Of a DNA stretch of 64,000 bases, positions 8,867-18,286 are shown one piece after another (the stretch's first letter is position 1; each line of letters opens with the position of its first letter). This stretch comes from Saprospiraceae bacterium (GTDB lineage: Bacteria > Bacteroidota > Bacteroidia > Chitinophagales > Saprospiraceae): positions 2,790,001 through 2,854,000 of the forward strand of contig JADJXD010000001.1 of the NCBI GenBank assembly GCA_016715985.1, given 5' to 3'. The translations under genes and the position numbers were made by a program. The notes below the pieces were generated by a model that was not told the DNA's origin, did not search any database, and saw only the letters and a list, made by a program, of their open reading frames with translations.

Positions 8867-10402
8867 TTAGTGATTTGCAGATACTAATATATTTCCGGTC
8901 ATTGCGGCAGGAATTTCAATATTCATCAGGCTCAGAATTGTGGGAGCCAGATCACCTAATTTTCCATTTTTGACAGAATAATCTGACTTATTAATGTCAT
9001 TTCCTACTAAAATAACAGGGACTGGATTGGTCGTATGTGCTGTATTGGGAGATCCGTCATCATTTATCATCATATCAGAGTTTCCGTGATCTGCTATAAT
9101 GATTGCTCTGTAATCATGGGATATCAGTACATCAAGTAATTTCCCCAAACATGTATCTACGGTCTCTGCTGCTTTTACTGCAGCAGAAAAAACTCCTGTA
9201 TGACCTACCATATCTGTATTTGCATAATTAAGACAGATAAAATCAGGCTTACAGAGATTTACATAGTCAATCAGTTGGTTAGTGATTTCTGGCGCGCTCA
9301 TTTCCGGTTGTAAATCGTAAGTAGCCACTTTTGGAGATGGCACCATTATTCTGTGTTCACCAGCAAAGGCAGTTTCTTTGCCTCCATTAAAAAAGAATGT
9401 GACATGAGGGTACTTTTCCGTTTCTGCTATTCTTACCTGTGTCAATCCAGCTTCACTGATAGTTTGCCCAAGTGTATTCTCGAGATTATCTTTATTAAAT
9501 ATAACATGGATTCCCTTGAATGTCTGATCATAATTAGTAAATGTAACATAATTCAGATTAAGACGATGCATATTAAACTCATGGAAATCGCGTTGTGTGA
9601 GTACTTCTGTTATTTGTCTTGGCCTGTCGGTTCTGAAATTATAAAACAGGACAGTGTCATTTTCCTGAATCAAACCCTTGCCACCTACAAAATCTTTGTG
9701 AATCAAAGGTTGAACAAATTCATCTGTCACACCTTCATCATAACTTTCTTTTAGAGATTGCATCAGATCTGTCGTTGGCTTTCCTAAGCCATTCACTAAT
9801 AAATCATAAGCAACTTTTACCCTTTCCCATCTTTTATCTCTGTCCATTGCATAATATCTTCCAACTACACTTGCCAGTTGGATGTTACTGTTGTGAATAT
9901 TTTCCTCCAATATTTGCAGGTATTTGTATCCGGATTTAGGATCTGTATCTCTGCCGTCTAAGAATGCGTGAATATAAACCTGCAATTCAGGCTTTGCTTT
10001 CAGTATTTCACAAAGTCCGATCAAATGATCAATATGAGAATGAACACCACCATCTGAAACCAGACCTAAGAGATGTATTTTTTTTGATCCGGACAATGCA
10101 TATTCTAATGCATCAGTAAAGGTTTTGTTGCTCAGCAATTCCTTTTCTCTGATGGCTTTGTTGATTCTTGCCAGCTCCTGATAAACCACTCTTCCGGCTC
10201 CGATATTGATATGGCCTACCTCTGAATTTCCCATTTGACCTTCAGGTAACCCTACTTCTTCGCCATAAGTAACTAATTCTGCATTTGGAAATCGGATGTA
10301 CAATTCATCCATGACAGGGGTGTGTGCCTGTGCTATAGCACTTGAGGCCTTATTTTGACCATGTCCCCAGCCGTCCAGAATAATGAGCGCTAATTTATTC
10401 AA
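8867..10402 (-). CDS. gpmI: 2,3-bisphosphoglycerate-independent phosphoglycerate mutase
   Basis: Converts 3-phosphoglycerate to 2-phosphoglycerate in glycolysis and gluconeogenesis in the cytoplasm. The 511-residue length is standard. The N-terminus LIILDGWGHG holds the first metal Asp. GQMGNSEVGH near residues 56-65 holds the catalytic Ser. HAFLDGRDTDP, YYAMDRDKRWERV, NYANTDMVGHTG and IIADHGNSD supply the remaining metal and substrate residues. The first codon is TTG at 10402: an in-frame TAA lies 9 bp upstream and no ATG fits. The gene leads a three-gene minus-strand run with the deacetylase and the GNAT gene. Confidence 0.96.
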   Translation of the reverse strand: MNKLALIILDGWGHGQNKASSAIAQAHTPVMDELYIRFPNAELVTYGEEVGLPEGQMGNSEVGHINIGAGRVVYQELARINKAIREKELLSNKTFTDALEYALSGSKKIHLLGLVSDGGVHSHIDHLIGLCEILKAKPELQVYIHAFLDGRDTDPKSGYKYLQILEENIHNSNIQLASVVGRYYAMDRDKRWERVKVAYDLLVNGLGKPTTDLMQSLKESYDEGVTDEFVQPLIHKDFVGGKGLIQENDTVLFYNFRTDRPRQITEVLTQRDFHEFNMHRLNLNYVTFTNYDQTFKGIHVIFNKDNLENTLGQTISEAGLTQVRIAETEKYPHVTFFFNGGKETAFAGEHRIMVPSPKVATYDLQPEMSAPEITNQLIDYVNLCKPDFICLNYANTDMVGHTGVFSAAVKAAETVDTCLGKLLDVLISHDYRAIIIADHGNSDMMINDDGSPNTAHTTNPVPVILVGNDINKSDYSVKNGKLGDLAPTILSLMNIEIPAAMTGNILVSANH

Positions 10403-10529
10403 TGTAAATTATTTAATTTTTAAAATAAAACCAGTGAATTTCATGTAATATATATCACATTCAAAACTTTAACAACTATTTTTTGCTTCAAATGAAACTA
10501 AACAGGTAGTCGTGTCCGTTTATAAGGTG

Positions 10530-10537
10530 CAAACATA
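10530..10537 (-). promoter_or_regulatory. Candidate -7 promoter box for gpmI
   Basis: Read on the minus strand this is TATGTTTG, a match to TAnnTTTG. It implies a leader of about 120 nt before the TTG start of gpmI. Confidence 0.45.
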
Positions 10538-10596
10538 AATTTTAATAGTCATAAAAGACTGAATTTATTATCATAATACAAAATTAATATCCATTG

Positions 10597-10974
10597 ATGA
10601 AATATCTGCTTATTTTATTTGTTTTTATCGGTTCAAATCTGAACGCTCAGACAGAAGATATGTTTTTTAATGCAATCAAAAACGGGGATATATCCACTCT
10701 TGATATGTATCTTAAAGATCAAATAGATTTCTGCCTTTTTGAAGATCAACAGGTTATGAATAAAAAGGCTGCTCTTACGAAATTAAAAACGTTTCTGGAA
10801 GCGAACAAAGCTTCTGGAATAGAGGTCATGCATAAAGGAAGTTCCAAAGATAAAAGTACCAATTATAAAGTCGCCAGATTAAATACTGCAACAGGTAATT
10901 ACAGAGTTTTTGTGTACACTCTCGGAATTCTGGGGGCAAATACTGTCAAAGAAATCAGGATTGATAAGTTCTAA
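10597..10974 (+). CDS. Small exported DUF4783-type protein
   Basis: A 125-residue product with a signal peptide (residues 1-17, ending near NLNAQ). The start is the ATG at 10597; the TTG directly before it is an alternative. The mature part begins EDMFFNAIKNGD, a nuclear-transport-factor-2-like opening typical of the small Bacteroidota DUF4783 proteins. It stands alone between divergent gpmI and the convergent minus-strand operon. Exported; function unknown. Confidence 0.75.
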   Translation: MKYLLILFVFIGSNLNAQTEDMFFNAIKNGDISTLDMYLKDQIDFCLFEDQQVMNKKAALTKLKTFLEANKASGIEVMHKGSSKDKSTNYKVARLNTATGNYRVFVYTLGILGANTVKEIRIDKF

Positions 10975-11022
10975 GAAGTTACTCTGTTTCATTTTTTCAT
11001 TTAGGGTGAATTGAACACATTT

Positions 11023-11808
11023 TTAAATTATTTTCATCACTCCGAGCCCAAACAGAGCAAAATCATATTTTACAGGATCTTCATTATCAAATTCTGATAA
11101 TCTGTTTGTCAGTTCTTTGACCGTAAGCCAGTCACTTTGTTTTCTTTCAATCAAGCCCAGAGACCTTGCAACTTTCTCCACATGAACATCTAAAGGAATC
11201 ATCAGTTTTTTAGCTGGAATTTGATGCCATAATCCAAAATCAACACCTGAATTATCCTTTCTGACCATCCAACGAAGAAACATATTTAATCTTTTGCAGG
11301 TTGATTTATTTGCCGGAGTAGAAATATGTTTTTTAGTTCGCTGCGGGGCATATTCAAGGCTGAAGAAGTAGTTATGAAAATGTATCAGTGCAGTTTCCTG
11401 ATCATATTCAAGGTCACTTTGATTCATAAATGCATGCTCCAGCGTATTATTATTCTGATAATGATGCTGAAGAAATTCCAGAAAATATAGTGTATCTGTA
11501 ATCTGAAATGTTCTGTGTTTGAATGATAAGAATTTTTTTCTTTCCCTTTCATTGTGATGAACTATGAAGTTATATGGATCATTATCCATCAAAGTCAATA
11601 GCTCACTCGTCTTATTAATAATCGTAGTTCTGTTGCCCCAAGCAAAAATCGCTGCAAAAAATGCAGCGATTTCAATATCTTGTTTTTGGCTAAATCTATG
11701 TGGAATGCTGATTGGATCTTTTTCAATAAAATCAGGTACATTGACCTTTTCTATATATTCATCCAAAAATTTCCTTATTGATTCATTATCAGAAGGAATC
11801 GAAAGCAC
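11023..11808 (-). CDS. TIGR02757 family protein
   Basis: A 261-residue cytoplasmic protein of the TIGR02757 (DUF2400) family, recognised from the N-terminal FFAAIFAWGNRTTI segment and the C-terminal DVHVEKVARSLGL segment, which resembles a helix-hairpin-helix DNA-glycosylase-like region. The start codon is GTG at 11808, sharing one base with the TAG stop of infB, so it is translated as the last gene of the rimP-nusA-infB operon. The molecular function of the family has not been established. Confidence 0.85.
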   Translation of the reverse strand: MLSIPSDNESIRKFLDEYIEKVNVPDFIEKDPISIPHRFSQKQDIEIAAFFAAIFAWGNRTTIINKTSELLTLMDNDPYNFIVHHNERERKKFLSFKHRTFQITDTLYFLEFLQHHYQNNNTLEHAFMNQSDLEYDQETALIHFHNYFFSLEYAPQRTKKHISTPANKSTCKRLNMFLRWMVRKDNSGVDFGLWHQIPAKKLMIPLDVHVEKVARSLGLIERKQSDWLTVKELTNRLSEFDNEDPVKYDFALFGLGVMKII

Positions 11809-14654
11809 TATCCTAAAGTTTGTTTGACTTCAATGATTTCATAACCTTCGATAATATCGGTTTCTCTGATATCATTGAAGGTTTTAATGGTTATACCACA
11901 CTCAAGACCGGTTTTAACTTCTTTTACATCTTCTTTAAATCGCTTTAAAGAGGTAAGTTCACCATGTGCACCTTCTTTTGTAGGGAATATAACAATACCA
12001 TCCCGAATGACCCTGATGAAAGTATTTCGTGTGATTTTTCCTTCAGTGACATAACAACCTGCAATCGTACCGATTTTTGACATTCGGTATATTTCTCTTA
12101 CTTCTACCTGAGCCACAATTTTTTCTTCTCTTGTAGGCTCAAGCATTCCTTCCATTGCTGATTTGATTTCTTCAATGGCTTCATAGATAATGGAATATGT
12201 TTTGATCTGAACTCCTTCACGTTCAGCAATTACTCTTGCATTTGATGAAGGTCTTACCTGGAATCCAATAATAATTGCATCTGAAGCAGAAGCAAGTAAA
12301 ACATCAGACTCCACAATCTGTCCTACCGCTTTATGGATAACATTTACCTGAATAGTCTCTACTGACAATTTGATTAATGAATCAGTTAAGGCTTCGATAG
12401 ATCCATCCACATCACCTTTAACAATTAAGTTCAACTCTTTGAAAGTACCCAATGCAAGCCTTCTTCCTATCTCGTCGAGACTAATACGTTTGCTGGCTCT
12501 GTTGGATTGTTCTCGGTCAATCTGCGCTCTTTTTGTAGCAAGTTGCCGGGCATCCTGATCTGAATCCATCACTTTAAATTTCTCACCAGCCTGCGGAGCG
12601 CCACTTAAACCCAAAACCAAAATCGGAGATGCGGGGCCCGCTTTTTTAACTTTTTTACCTAACTCATTAAACATGGCTTTGATCTTACCGGAATATGGAC
12701 CGGCTACGATGGAATCACCTATTTCTATGGATCCATTCTGTACTAATAATTTTGTAACATAACCCCGACCTTTGTCTAGGGACGCTTCTATGACTGTACC
12801 TGTACCTTTTTTATCAGGATTTGCTTTCAGATCCAGAATTTCGGCTTCCAGTAATATTTTTTCAAGAAGTTTATCTACGTGTAATCCTTCTTTTGCAGAG
12901 ATATCCTGAGATTGATAAGTTCCACCCCAATCTTCCACAAGAAGGTTCATGGCTGCCAGTTCCTGTTTGATTCGTTCAGGATCAGCACCAGCTTTATCTA
13001 TTTTATTAATAGCAAAAACCATTGGTACACCAGCTGCCTGCGCATGGCTGATTGCTTCTTTGGTCTGTGGCATGATATGATCATCGGCTGCAACAATAAT
13101 TATAGCTATATCTGTTACTTTTGCACCCCTTGCTCTCATCGCCGTAAAGGCTTCGTGACCTGGAGTATCGAGAAAAGTTATTTTTTTCTTTTCCGGCCCT
13201 ACTTTTACTTCATATGCACCAATGTGCTGTGTGATACCTCCGGCTTCGCCACTGGCTACATTTTCTGACCTGATAAAATCCAGTAAGGATGTTTTACCAT
13301 GATCTACGTGTCCCATGACAGTCACGATCGGCGCTCTGGGAACCAGATCTTCCGGCGAGTCTTCATCAATAAATTCATCTTCTTCCTGGTCTTCCGCACT
13401 TATAAATTCAACCACTCTGCCAAATTCTTCTGCTACGAGCTCTATTATCTCTGCATCCAATCTTTGATTGATAGAAACAATGATACCGAGGTTCATACAA
13501 GTTGTAATAACCTGTGTTGGAGATATATCAAGGAGTCCAGCCAGTTCAGAAACAGAGATAAATTCTGTCAGTTTGAGTTTAGTGTCTGTTTCTTCTACAT
13601 CTCTGAGTTCCTGTTTCTCTCTTTTTACATCACGGCTATCTCTTCTGATCTTCTGGCGTTTATTCTTGCCGGTAAGATTAAGTTTAGCCATTGTGGCTTT
13701 GATTTTCTCATCAATTTCTTTTTGAGAAACTTCTTTAACTTCTTCTCTCTGTTGACCTGGTTTACCGGGTGTGGTGGGCTTTCCACCTTTAGCCGGATTT
13801 TGCTGCTGAACATTTCCAGTGGAAGATGCTGCCAGTTTTTTTCTTTTTCTTTTTCTCTTTTGTCCATCTGTCAGCGTACCTGCACCTGGTTGTGAAGGCT
13901 GCGGTTTGTCGGTTGCCGGAGAAGGTGGAGCTTTTTCAACTTTTTTAGGTTTGGAAGAACTATCAAGTTTACTGGTGTCTATTTTTCCAAGAATTTTTAA
14001 ACCTTTTAATTGAGGTGTCACTGATCTGTGCATTATTTCTTCAGATGGAACATCTTCAGTTTTGGTGCTTACAGGTGGTTTTACAACTTCAGGTTTAGGT
14101 GTCTGAACTTCTTCTTTAATTTCCGGTTCAGGTGTCGGTTCCTTTTTTACTTCAACTTCCTCAAAGACTTCTTCTGCTTTCTCTGTTAGTTCAGGTTTCT
14201 GTTCCGGTTCTTTTGGTTTTGGTGCAGGTTTCGGTTTGTCCAGATCAATTTTCCCCAAAACTTTAAGAGGTGCTACTTCTTTTCTTCCCGAGTAAGTATC
14301 TTCATTTGATTCCTCTTGTACGGGAGTTGGTTCCGGAGCAGGTTTAACAGGTTCCGGCTCTGCGGGTTTTCCGATGTCAGCCAGTTTAGGAATACTGAAT
14401 AAAGGTTTTTGTGGTTTATCTTCAGATGATTTATTCTCATCTTTTCCATAAACCCTTCCTATCACTATTTGGTCAGCCTTTTCTTTTTCAGCCATAGAAT
14501 TGCTGAATTCTTTCAATAGCAAAACATGCATCTCGTCGGATACCTGTGCGGTAGGCTTATTTTCAATGCTGAACCCTTTTGAAGCCAAAAAGTCAACGAT
14601 TGTAGATAAACCTACATTCAATTCTTTTGCTATTTTTACTAATCTTTCTGCCAT
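11808..14654 (-). CDS. infB: Translation initiation factor IF-2
   Basis: GTPase that delivers initiator fMet-tRNA to the 30S subunit and promotes subunit joining. It has 948 residues. An IF2_N domain covers residues 1-50. A long Pro/Glu/Lys-rich low-complexity linker covers about 60-330. A second IF2_N segment (around 355-410) is followed by the G domain with VTVMGHVDHGKTSLL (G1), GITQHIGA (G2), FLDTPGHEAF (G3), INKID (G4) and then domains II-IV. The extended linker is normal for Bacteroidota. It lies 74 bp after nusA and is the usual partner in the rimP-nusA-infB operon. Confidence 0.97.
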   Translation of the reverse strand: MAERLVKIAKELNVGLSTIVDFLASKGFSIENKPTAQVSDEMHVLLLKEFSNSMAEKEKADQIVIGRVYGKDENKSSEDKPQKPLFSIPKLADIGKPAEPEPVKPAPEPTPVQEESNEDTYSGRKEVAPLKVLGKIDLDKPKPAPKPKEPEQKPELTEKAEEVFEEVEVKKEPTPEPEIKEEVQTPKPEVVKPPVSTKTEDVPSEEIMHRSVTPQLKGLKILGKIDTSKLDSSSKPKKVEKAPPSPATDKPQPSQPGAGTLTDGQKRKRKRKKLAASSTGNVQQQNPAKGGKPTTPGKPGQQREEVKEVSQKEIDEKIKATMAKLNLTGKNKRQKIRRDSRDVKREKQELRDVEETDTKLKLTEFISVSELAGLLDISPTQVITTCMNLGIIVSINQRLDAEIIELVAEEFGRVVEFISAEDQEEDEFIDEDSPEDLVPRAPIVTVMGHVDHGKTSLLDFIRSENVASGEAGGITQHIGAYEVKVGPEKKKITFLDTPGHEAFTAMRARGAKVTDIAIIIVAADDHIMPQTKEAISHAQAAGVPMVFAINKIDKAGADPERIKQELAAMNLLVEDWGGTYQSQDISAKEGLHVDKLLEKILLEAEILDLKANPDKKGTGTVIEASLDKGRGYVTKLLVQNGSIEIGDSIVAGPYSGKIKAMFNELGKKVKKAGPASPILVLGLSGAPQAGEKFKVMDSDQDARQLATKRAQIDREQSNRASKRISLDEIGRRLALGTFKELNLIVKGDVDGSIEALTDSLIKLSVETIQVNVIHKAVGQIVESDVLLASASDAIIIGFQVRPSSNARVIAEREGVQIKTYSIIYEAIEEIKSAMEGMLEPTREEKIVAQVEVREIYRMSKIGTIAGCYVTEGKITRNTFIRVIRDGIVIFPTKEGAHGELTSLKRFKEDVKEVKTGLECGITIKTFNDIRETDIIEGYEIIEVKQTLG

Positions 14655-14728
14655 TATCGATTTTACGATTTAAAATATTTTTTTTGTGTATTTAAGAAAT
14701 GATCAACCGATCATTATAGATTACACAT

Positions 14729-15964
14729 TTACTCTTCATCAAATTCTGAAGCTAAAATTCGCAACACGTCATCAACGGTTTCTTCCTCCAGATCTGATCT
14801 TCTGATAAGTTCGTTTCTGTCAAGGGCTAAAACACTTCTTGCAGTGTCACAACCGATGTTTTTCAGTGCTTCGATGACCCAATCTTCAATTTCATCTGAA
14901 AATTCTTCGAGATCGACATCATCGATTTCTGCTTCTTCTGAATCTCTGAATACATCAATCTCATATCCGGTAAGCTTACTTGCCAGCTTTATGTTACTAC
15001 CTCCTTTACCAATTGCCAATGAAACCTGATCTGCTTTCAAATAAACAGATGCTCTCAGATTCTTGTCATCTAATGAAATACTTGTAATTTTTGCAGGTGT
15101 CAGAGATCTTTGTATATACAATGAAACGTTATTGGTATAGTTGACAATATCAATATTTTCGTTCTTTAATTCACGTACAATTCCATGTATTCTTGAACCC
15201 TTCATTCCTACGCATGCTCCTACCGGGTCGATTCTGTCATCATATGATTCTACAGCTATCTTAGCACGTTCGCCGGGCATTCTTACGATCTTTTTGATTG
15301 TAATCAGTCCGTCTTCTATCTCAGGTACTTCCTGCTCAAGCAGCTTTTCAAGAAATTTATTATCAGTTCGGGAAAGCATGACCATTGGAGTTCCATTGCG
15401 CATTTCCACTCTCTTAATGATACCTCTGACCATATCTCCTTTTCTAAAGAAATCACCTTTTATCATTTCAAGACGGGGTAATACAAGCTCATTTTGAGTG
15501 CCGTCATCTATAACAAGAATCTCTTTTTTAAGAATCTGACTGACTTCACCTACGACTATTTCACCCACACGATCCATGTAACGTTTATAAACATCGTCTT
15601 TTTCCAGATCCATAATTCTGGAGATAAGAGTTTGTCTGGCAGCCATTATTGAACGTCTTCCAAAATCTTCTAATGTAAGAAGTTCATAACATTCTTCTCC
15701 TACTTCATATGCTTCATCAATCGACTTTGCTTCTGTGTAAGAAATCTGACTTAATTCATCCGTAACTTCTCCATCAGGAACTATCTGACGAACTCTCCAC
15801 ATTTCAAGATCACCATTGGTGTTTACAATCACATCAAAGTTGTCATCGGAACTGTATTTTTTTCGGATAAGAGTCCTGAAGACGTCTTCCAAAACCCTTA
15901 CCATCGTTGGCCGGTCTATGTTCTTACCGGCTTTAAATTCAGAAAATGATTCTACTAAATTCAT
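14729..15964 (-). CDS. nusA: Transcription termination/antitermination protein NusA
   Basis: Binds RNA polymerase and RNA and controls pausing, termination and antitermination. The 411 residues comprise the N-terminal polymerase-binding domain (1-130), an S1 domain (about 132-200) and two KH domains; GACVGMKGSRIHGI and the later AIGKGGSNIKLASKL carry the GxxG loops. A single C-terminal helix-hairpin-helix region (about 350-400) and an acidic tail follow. The E. coli-type acidic repeats are absent, as is normal in this phylum. Only 6 bp separate it from rimP upstream. Confidence 0.97.
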   Translation of the reverse strand: MNLVESFSEFKAGKNIDRPTMVRVLEDVFRTLIRKKYSSDDNFDVIVNTNGDLEMWRVRQIVPDGEVTDELSQISYTEAKSIDEAYEVGEECYELLTLEDFGRRSIMAARQTLISRIMDLEKDDVYKRYMDRVGEIVVGEVSQILKKEILVIDDGTQNELVLPRLEMIKGDFFRKGDMVRGIIKRVEMRNGTPMVMLSRTDNKFLEKLLEQEVPEIEDGLITIKKIVRMPGERAKIAVESYDDRIDPVGACVGMKGSRIHGIVRELKNENIDIVNYTNNVSLYIQRSLTPAKITSISLDDKNLRASVYLKADQVSLAIGKGGSNIKLASKLTGYEIDVFRDSEEAEIDDVDLEEFSDEIEDWVIEALKNIGCDTARSVLALDRNELIRRSDLEEETVDDVLRILASEFDEE

Positions 15965-15970
15965 TTTTAT

Positions 15971-16444
15971 TTAATTAAAACTGATTTTTATTTTTGCTTC
16001 AAGGATGTCGTTGTAATTAATAACATCGGTCACCTTAATCTTTTTATTTTTTTTACCTTCTTTTATTGTTGTTTCGTAAGTAACATAAATATTGTTTTCT
16101 TCTACTTTTTCCAGAACACCTTTTGAGCGTTTGTCAGGATTGTATTTAACATCAATATGTCGTCCTACATTTTTTACATATTGTCTTAAAAACTTTAAAG
16201 GACTTCCCACACCCGCAGATGATACTTCCAGAATATATTTTTCTCCAAAATATTTCTTTTCATCAAAAATTGCTTCAATCCACCTGCTTACTTTTTGGCA
16301 TTTACCAAAACTGATTCCACTGTCGCTATCCAGAAAAATTTCAACTTTATTAAGATTAACTTTTACATCAACCACAAATGTGTCTTCGAAGTCTAACTCC
16401 TTCAAACCCTGATTAACCAGATTTTCTAATTCAATTAGCTGCAT
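15971..16444 (-). CDS. rimP: Ribosome maturation factor RimP
   Basis: Needed for assembly of the 30S subunit. From the ATG at 16444 the product has 157 residues. The N-terminal alpha/beta domain holds VEIFLDSDSGISFGKCQKVS, and the middle holds the RimP-typical YILEVSSAGVGSPLK near residues 80-94. An upstream in-frame ATG at 16474 would add ten unusual residues and lies in the loop of a strong hairpin, so 16444 is preferred. First gene of the operon rimP-nusA-infB-TIGR02757. Confidence 0.92.
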   Translation of the reverse strand: MQLIELENLVNQGLKELDFEDTFVVDVKVNLNKVEIFLDSDSGISFGKCQKVSRWIEAIFDEKKYFGEKYILEVSSAGVGSPLKFLRQYVKNVGRHIDVKYNPDKRSKGVLEKVEENNIYVTYETTIKEGKKNKKIKVTDVINYNDILEAKIKISFN

Positions 16445-16461
16445 AGACACATTATAATAAA

Positions 16462-16484
16462 AAAGGGAACTCATTGTCCCCTTT
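16462..16484 (-). promoter_or_regulatory. Hairpin in the rimP operon leader
   Basis: On the minus-strand RNA, AAAGGGGAC pairs with GUUCCCUUU through all nine positions (one G-U pair), closing a five-base loop AAUGA that contains the upstream in-frame AUG (16472-16474). It lies between the promoter box at 16506 and the chosen rimP start at 16444. It could sequester the alternative start or act as an attenuator-like element; this role is inferred. Confidence 0.5.
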
Positions 16485-16505
16485 CACTTTTAATCAATTG
16501 CGGCG

Positions 16506-16513
16506 CAAAGATA
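16506..16513 (-). promoter_or_regulatory. -7 promoter box of the rimP-nusA-infB operon
   Basis: On the minus strand this reads TATCTTTG, an exact TAnnTTTG match. Transcription would start near 16499, leaving a leader of about 55 nt that includes the hairpin. Confidence 0.6.
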
Positions 16514-16747
16514 TAACAAAATATGATTAAATAAAATTCCTCTATAAACTTATTTAATTTGTGAATTAATAATATCATCTTTCATAGTGATCAAATTGAA
16601 AGCTTCAGCTGGTTATAGTGTCTGTTTTTTTAGCAATTTCATTCATAATACTTCATTTTCCTTGTTAAAAATTCAACTACATTCTTTTTATTCATCAGAA
16701 TTTAGGTAATTTTAGCTTTTTATTTTATTTCAAAATCATTTGATAAA

Positions 16748-18286
16748 ATGCATAAAATCAACAGTTTGGTTTTGTTTTTTCTCCTTGTCTTGTCCTTCTT
16801 AAATTTACATGCTCAGGAAAAAGCCGATTTATTGCCATGCGGAACTCATATGGGTCGTTCCCCCTGGTTAAAGAACTTTCAAAAAAATCCTTCATCATAT
16901 GCCACCAGAGGGTCAGAAGTGCTTTATGTACCGATAACTGTACATTTAGTAGGCAATGACAATGGTGATAACTTATATAGGGAACAGTCATTACTCCAGG
17001 CATTTTGTCGTTTAAATGATGATTTTTTATCATCCGGGATTCAGTTTTATCTGGCAGGTGAAATAAAGATTATCAGAAAAACCGAATATGCTGCACATAA
17101 TACTATCAGGAAAGGGGCAGAAATGATGTTTGCAAATAATGTACCTAATACATTAAATACCTATATTGTAGGAAACGCCGGAGGATTTTGTGGTTACAAT
17201 CTTCCTTACGCGGGTATTGTGGTTGCCCAAACCTGCGCAAAACCAAATGATCATACCTGGGCACATGAAGTAGGTCATCACTTTGCATTGCCACATCCTT
17301 TTTTAGGGTGGGAAGGTGGCGTAAGCTGGAATAACACCGTAGCACATAATTACAATAACCCTGCACCGGAAAGGATTACTTACGATTATACGCTTTTTAA
17401 AGATGTGTACTATGAAGATACTTTGATTATTGATACTGCATATGTCGAAAGAGTAGATCGCAGCAATTGCACATATGCGGGAGACGGTTTTTGTGATACA
17501 CCTGCTGACTATCTGTACAACAGATGGGGCTGTAACAATACCACCAAATTCAGTAATACCGAGCAAACAGATCCCGTGGGTGAAAAGTTTAAATCGGATG
17601 GTTCACTTATAATGTCTTATTCATTAGATGTTTGTTCTTCGAATTTCACACCCGATCAGATGTCTGCCATGAGAGCTTATCTGATTGATAAACGCAGTAA
17701 TTATCTGCATGGACTGGATGTACCTAATGCTCCGTCTGCCAATGCTATTCAGTATGTTTCTCCTTTGAATGGTGAGACTGTTTTCTTCAGGAATGTGGAT
17801 TTGGAATGGGAACCTGTAGAAGGAGCTACTCATTATCTGGTTCAGGTAGCTTCATCCGCAAATTTTGGAATTGTCTATGAAGATACTATTGTAAATGATT
17901 ATAAAATGACATTTCTGGCTTTAAGAAATAATTCTCAACTATTCTGGCGTGTAAAACCCATGAACAGTCATTATCTATGTGCAGCTTTTACAACACACAG
18001 CAGCCTGAGAACTAACAGTATTTCATCTGTAAATGAAGAGGAAACTGAAAATTGGGTTTCTATCCGGCCAACAATCATCACAGACGGATATTTCATTATC
18101 GAATCAAAATTGTCAACTCCTGTAAAAATTCAGGTGTTTGATACAAATGGTAAAATTGTGAAACATATTTTCAACATCCGGTCTGACTATACATTGAATA
18201 CAGAAAGCTGGACTGCAGGGGTATATTTCATCCGTATCGATACAGGAGATTCCACAAAGTATAAACGGGTCATAATTACAAAATGA
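16748..18286 (+). CDS. T9SS-exported metzincin protease (M43-like) with C-terminal sorting domain
   Basis: A 512-residue secreted metalloprotease. Residues 1-22 form a signal peptide (ending near LHAQ). The zinc site HEVGHHFALPH spans residues 173-183 (His173, Glu174, His177, His183), and LIMSYSLD near residue 288 is the expected Met-turn. Cysteines in NCTYAGDGFCDTP and around the Met-turn suggest disulphides, as in the pappalysin-type M43 family. Around residues 330-415 a fibronectin-III-like segment (WEPVEGATHYLVQVA) follows. The last ~75 residues are a type A T9SS sorting domain (VFDTNGKIV, then WTAGVYFIRID). It should be exported through T9SS and anchored or released at the surface. Confidence 0.9.
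   Translation: MHKINSLVLFFLLVLSFLNLHAQEKADLLPCGTHMGRSPWLKNFQKNPSSYATRGSEVLYVPITVHLVGNDNGDNLYREQSLLQAFCRLNDDFLSSGIQFYLAGEIKIIRKTEYAAHNTIRKGAEMMFANNVPNTLNTYIVGNAGGFCGYNLPYAGIVVAQTCAKPNDHTWAHEVGHHFALPHPFLGWEGGVSWNNTVAHNYNNPAPERITYDYTLFKDVYYEDTLIIDTAYVERVDRSNCTYAGDGFCDTPADYLYNRWGCNNTTKFSNTEQTDPVGEKFKSDGSLIMSYSLDVCSSNFTPDQMSAMRAYLIDKRSNYLHGLDVPNAPSANAIQYVSPLNGETVFFRNVDLEWEPVEGATHYLVQVASSANFGIVYEDTIVNDYKMTFLALRNNSQLFWRVKPMNSHYLCAAFTTHSSLRTNSISSVNEEETENWVSIRPTIITDGYFIIESKLSTPVKIQVFDTNGKIVKHIFNIRSDYTLNTESWTAGVYFIRIDTGDSTKYKRVIITK

Noticed and set aside
13299..13895. A 198-codon plus-strand frame opposite infB
   Set aside because: It lies entirely antisense to the well-conserved infB linker/G-domain region, and its low-complexity composition mirrors that linker; no start or promoter evidence.
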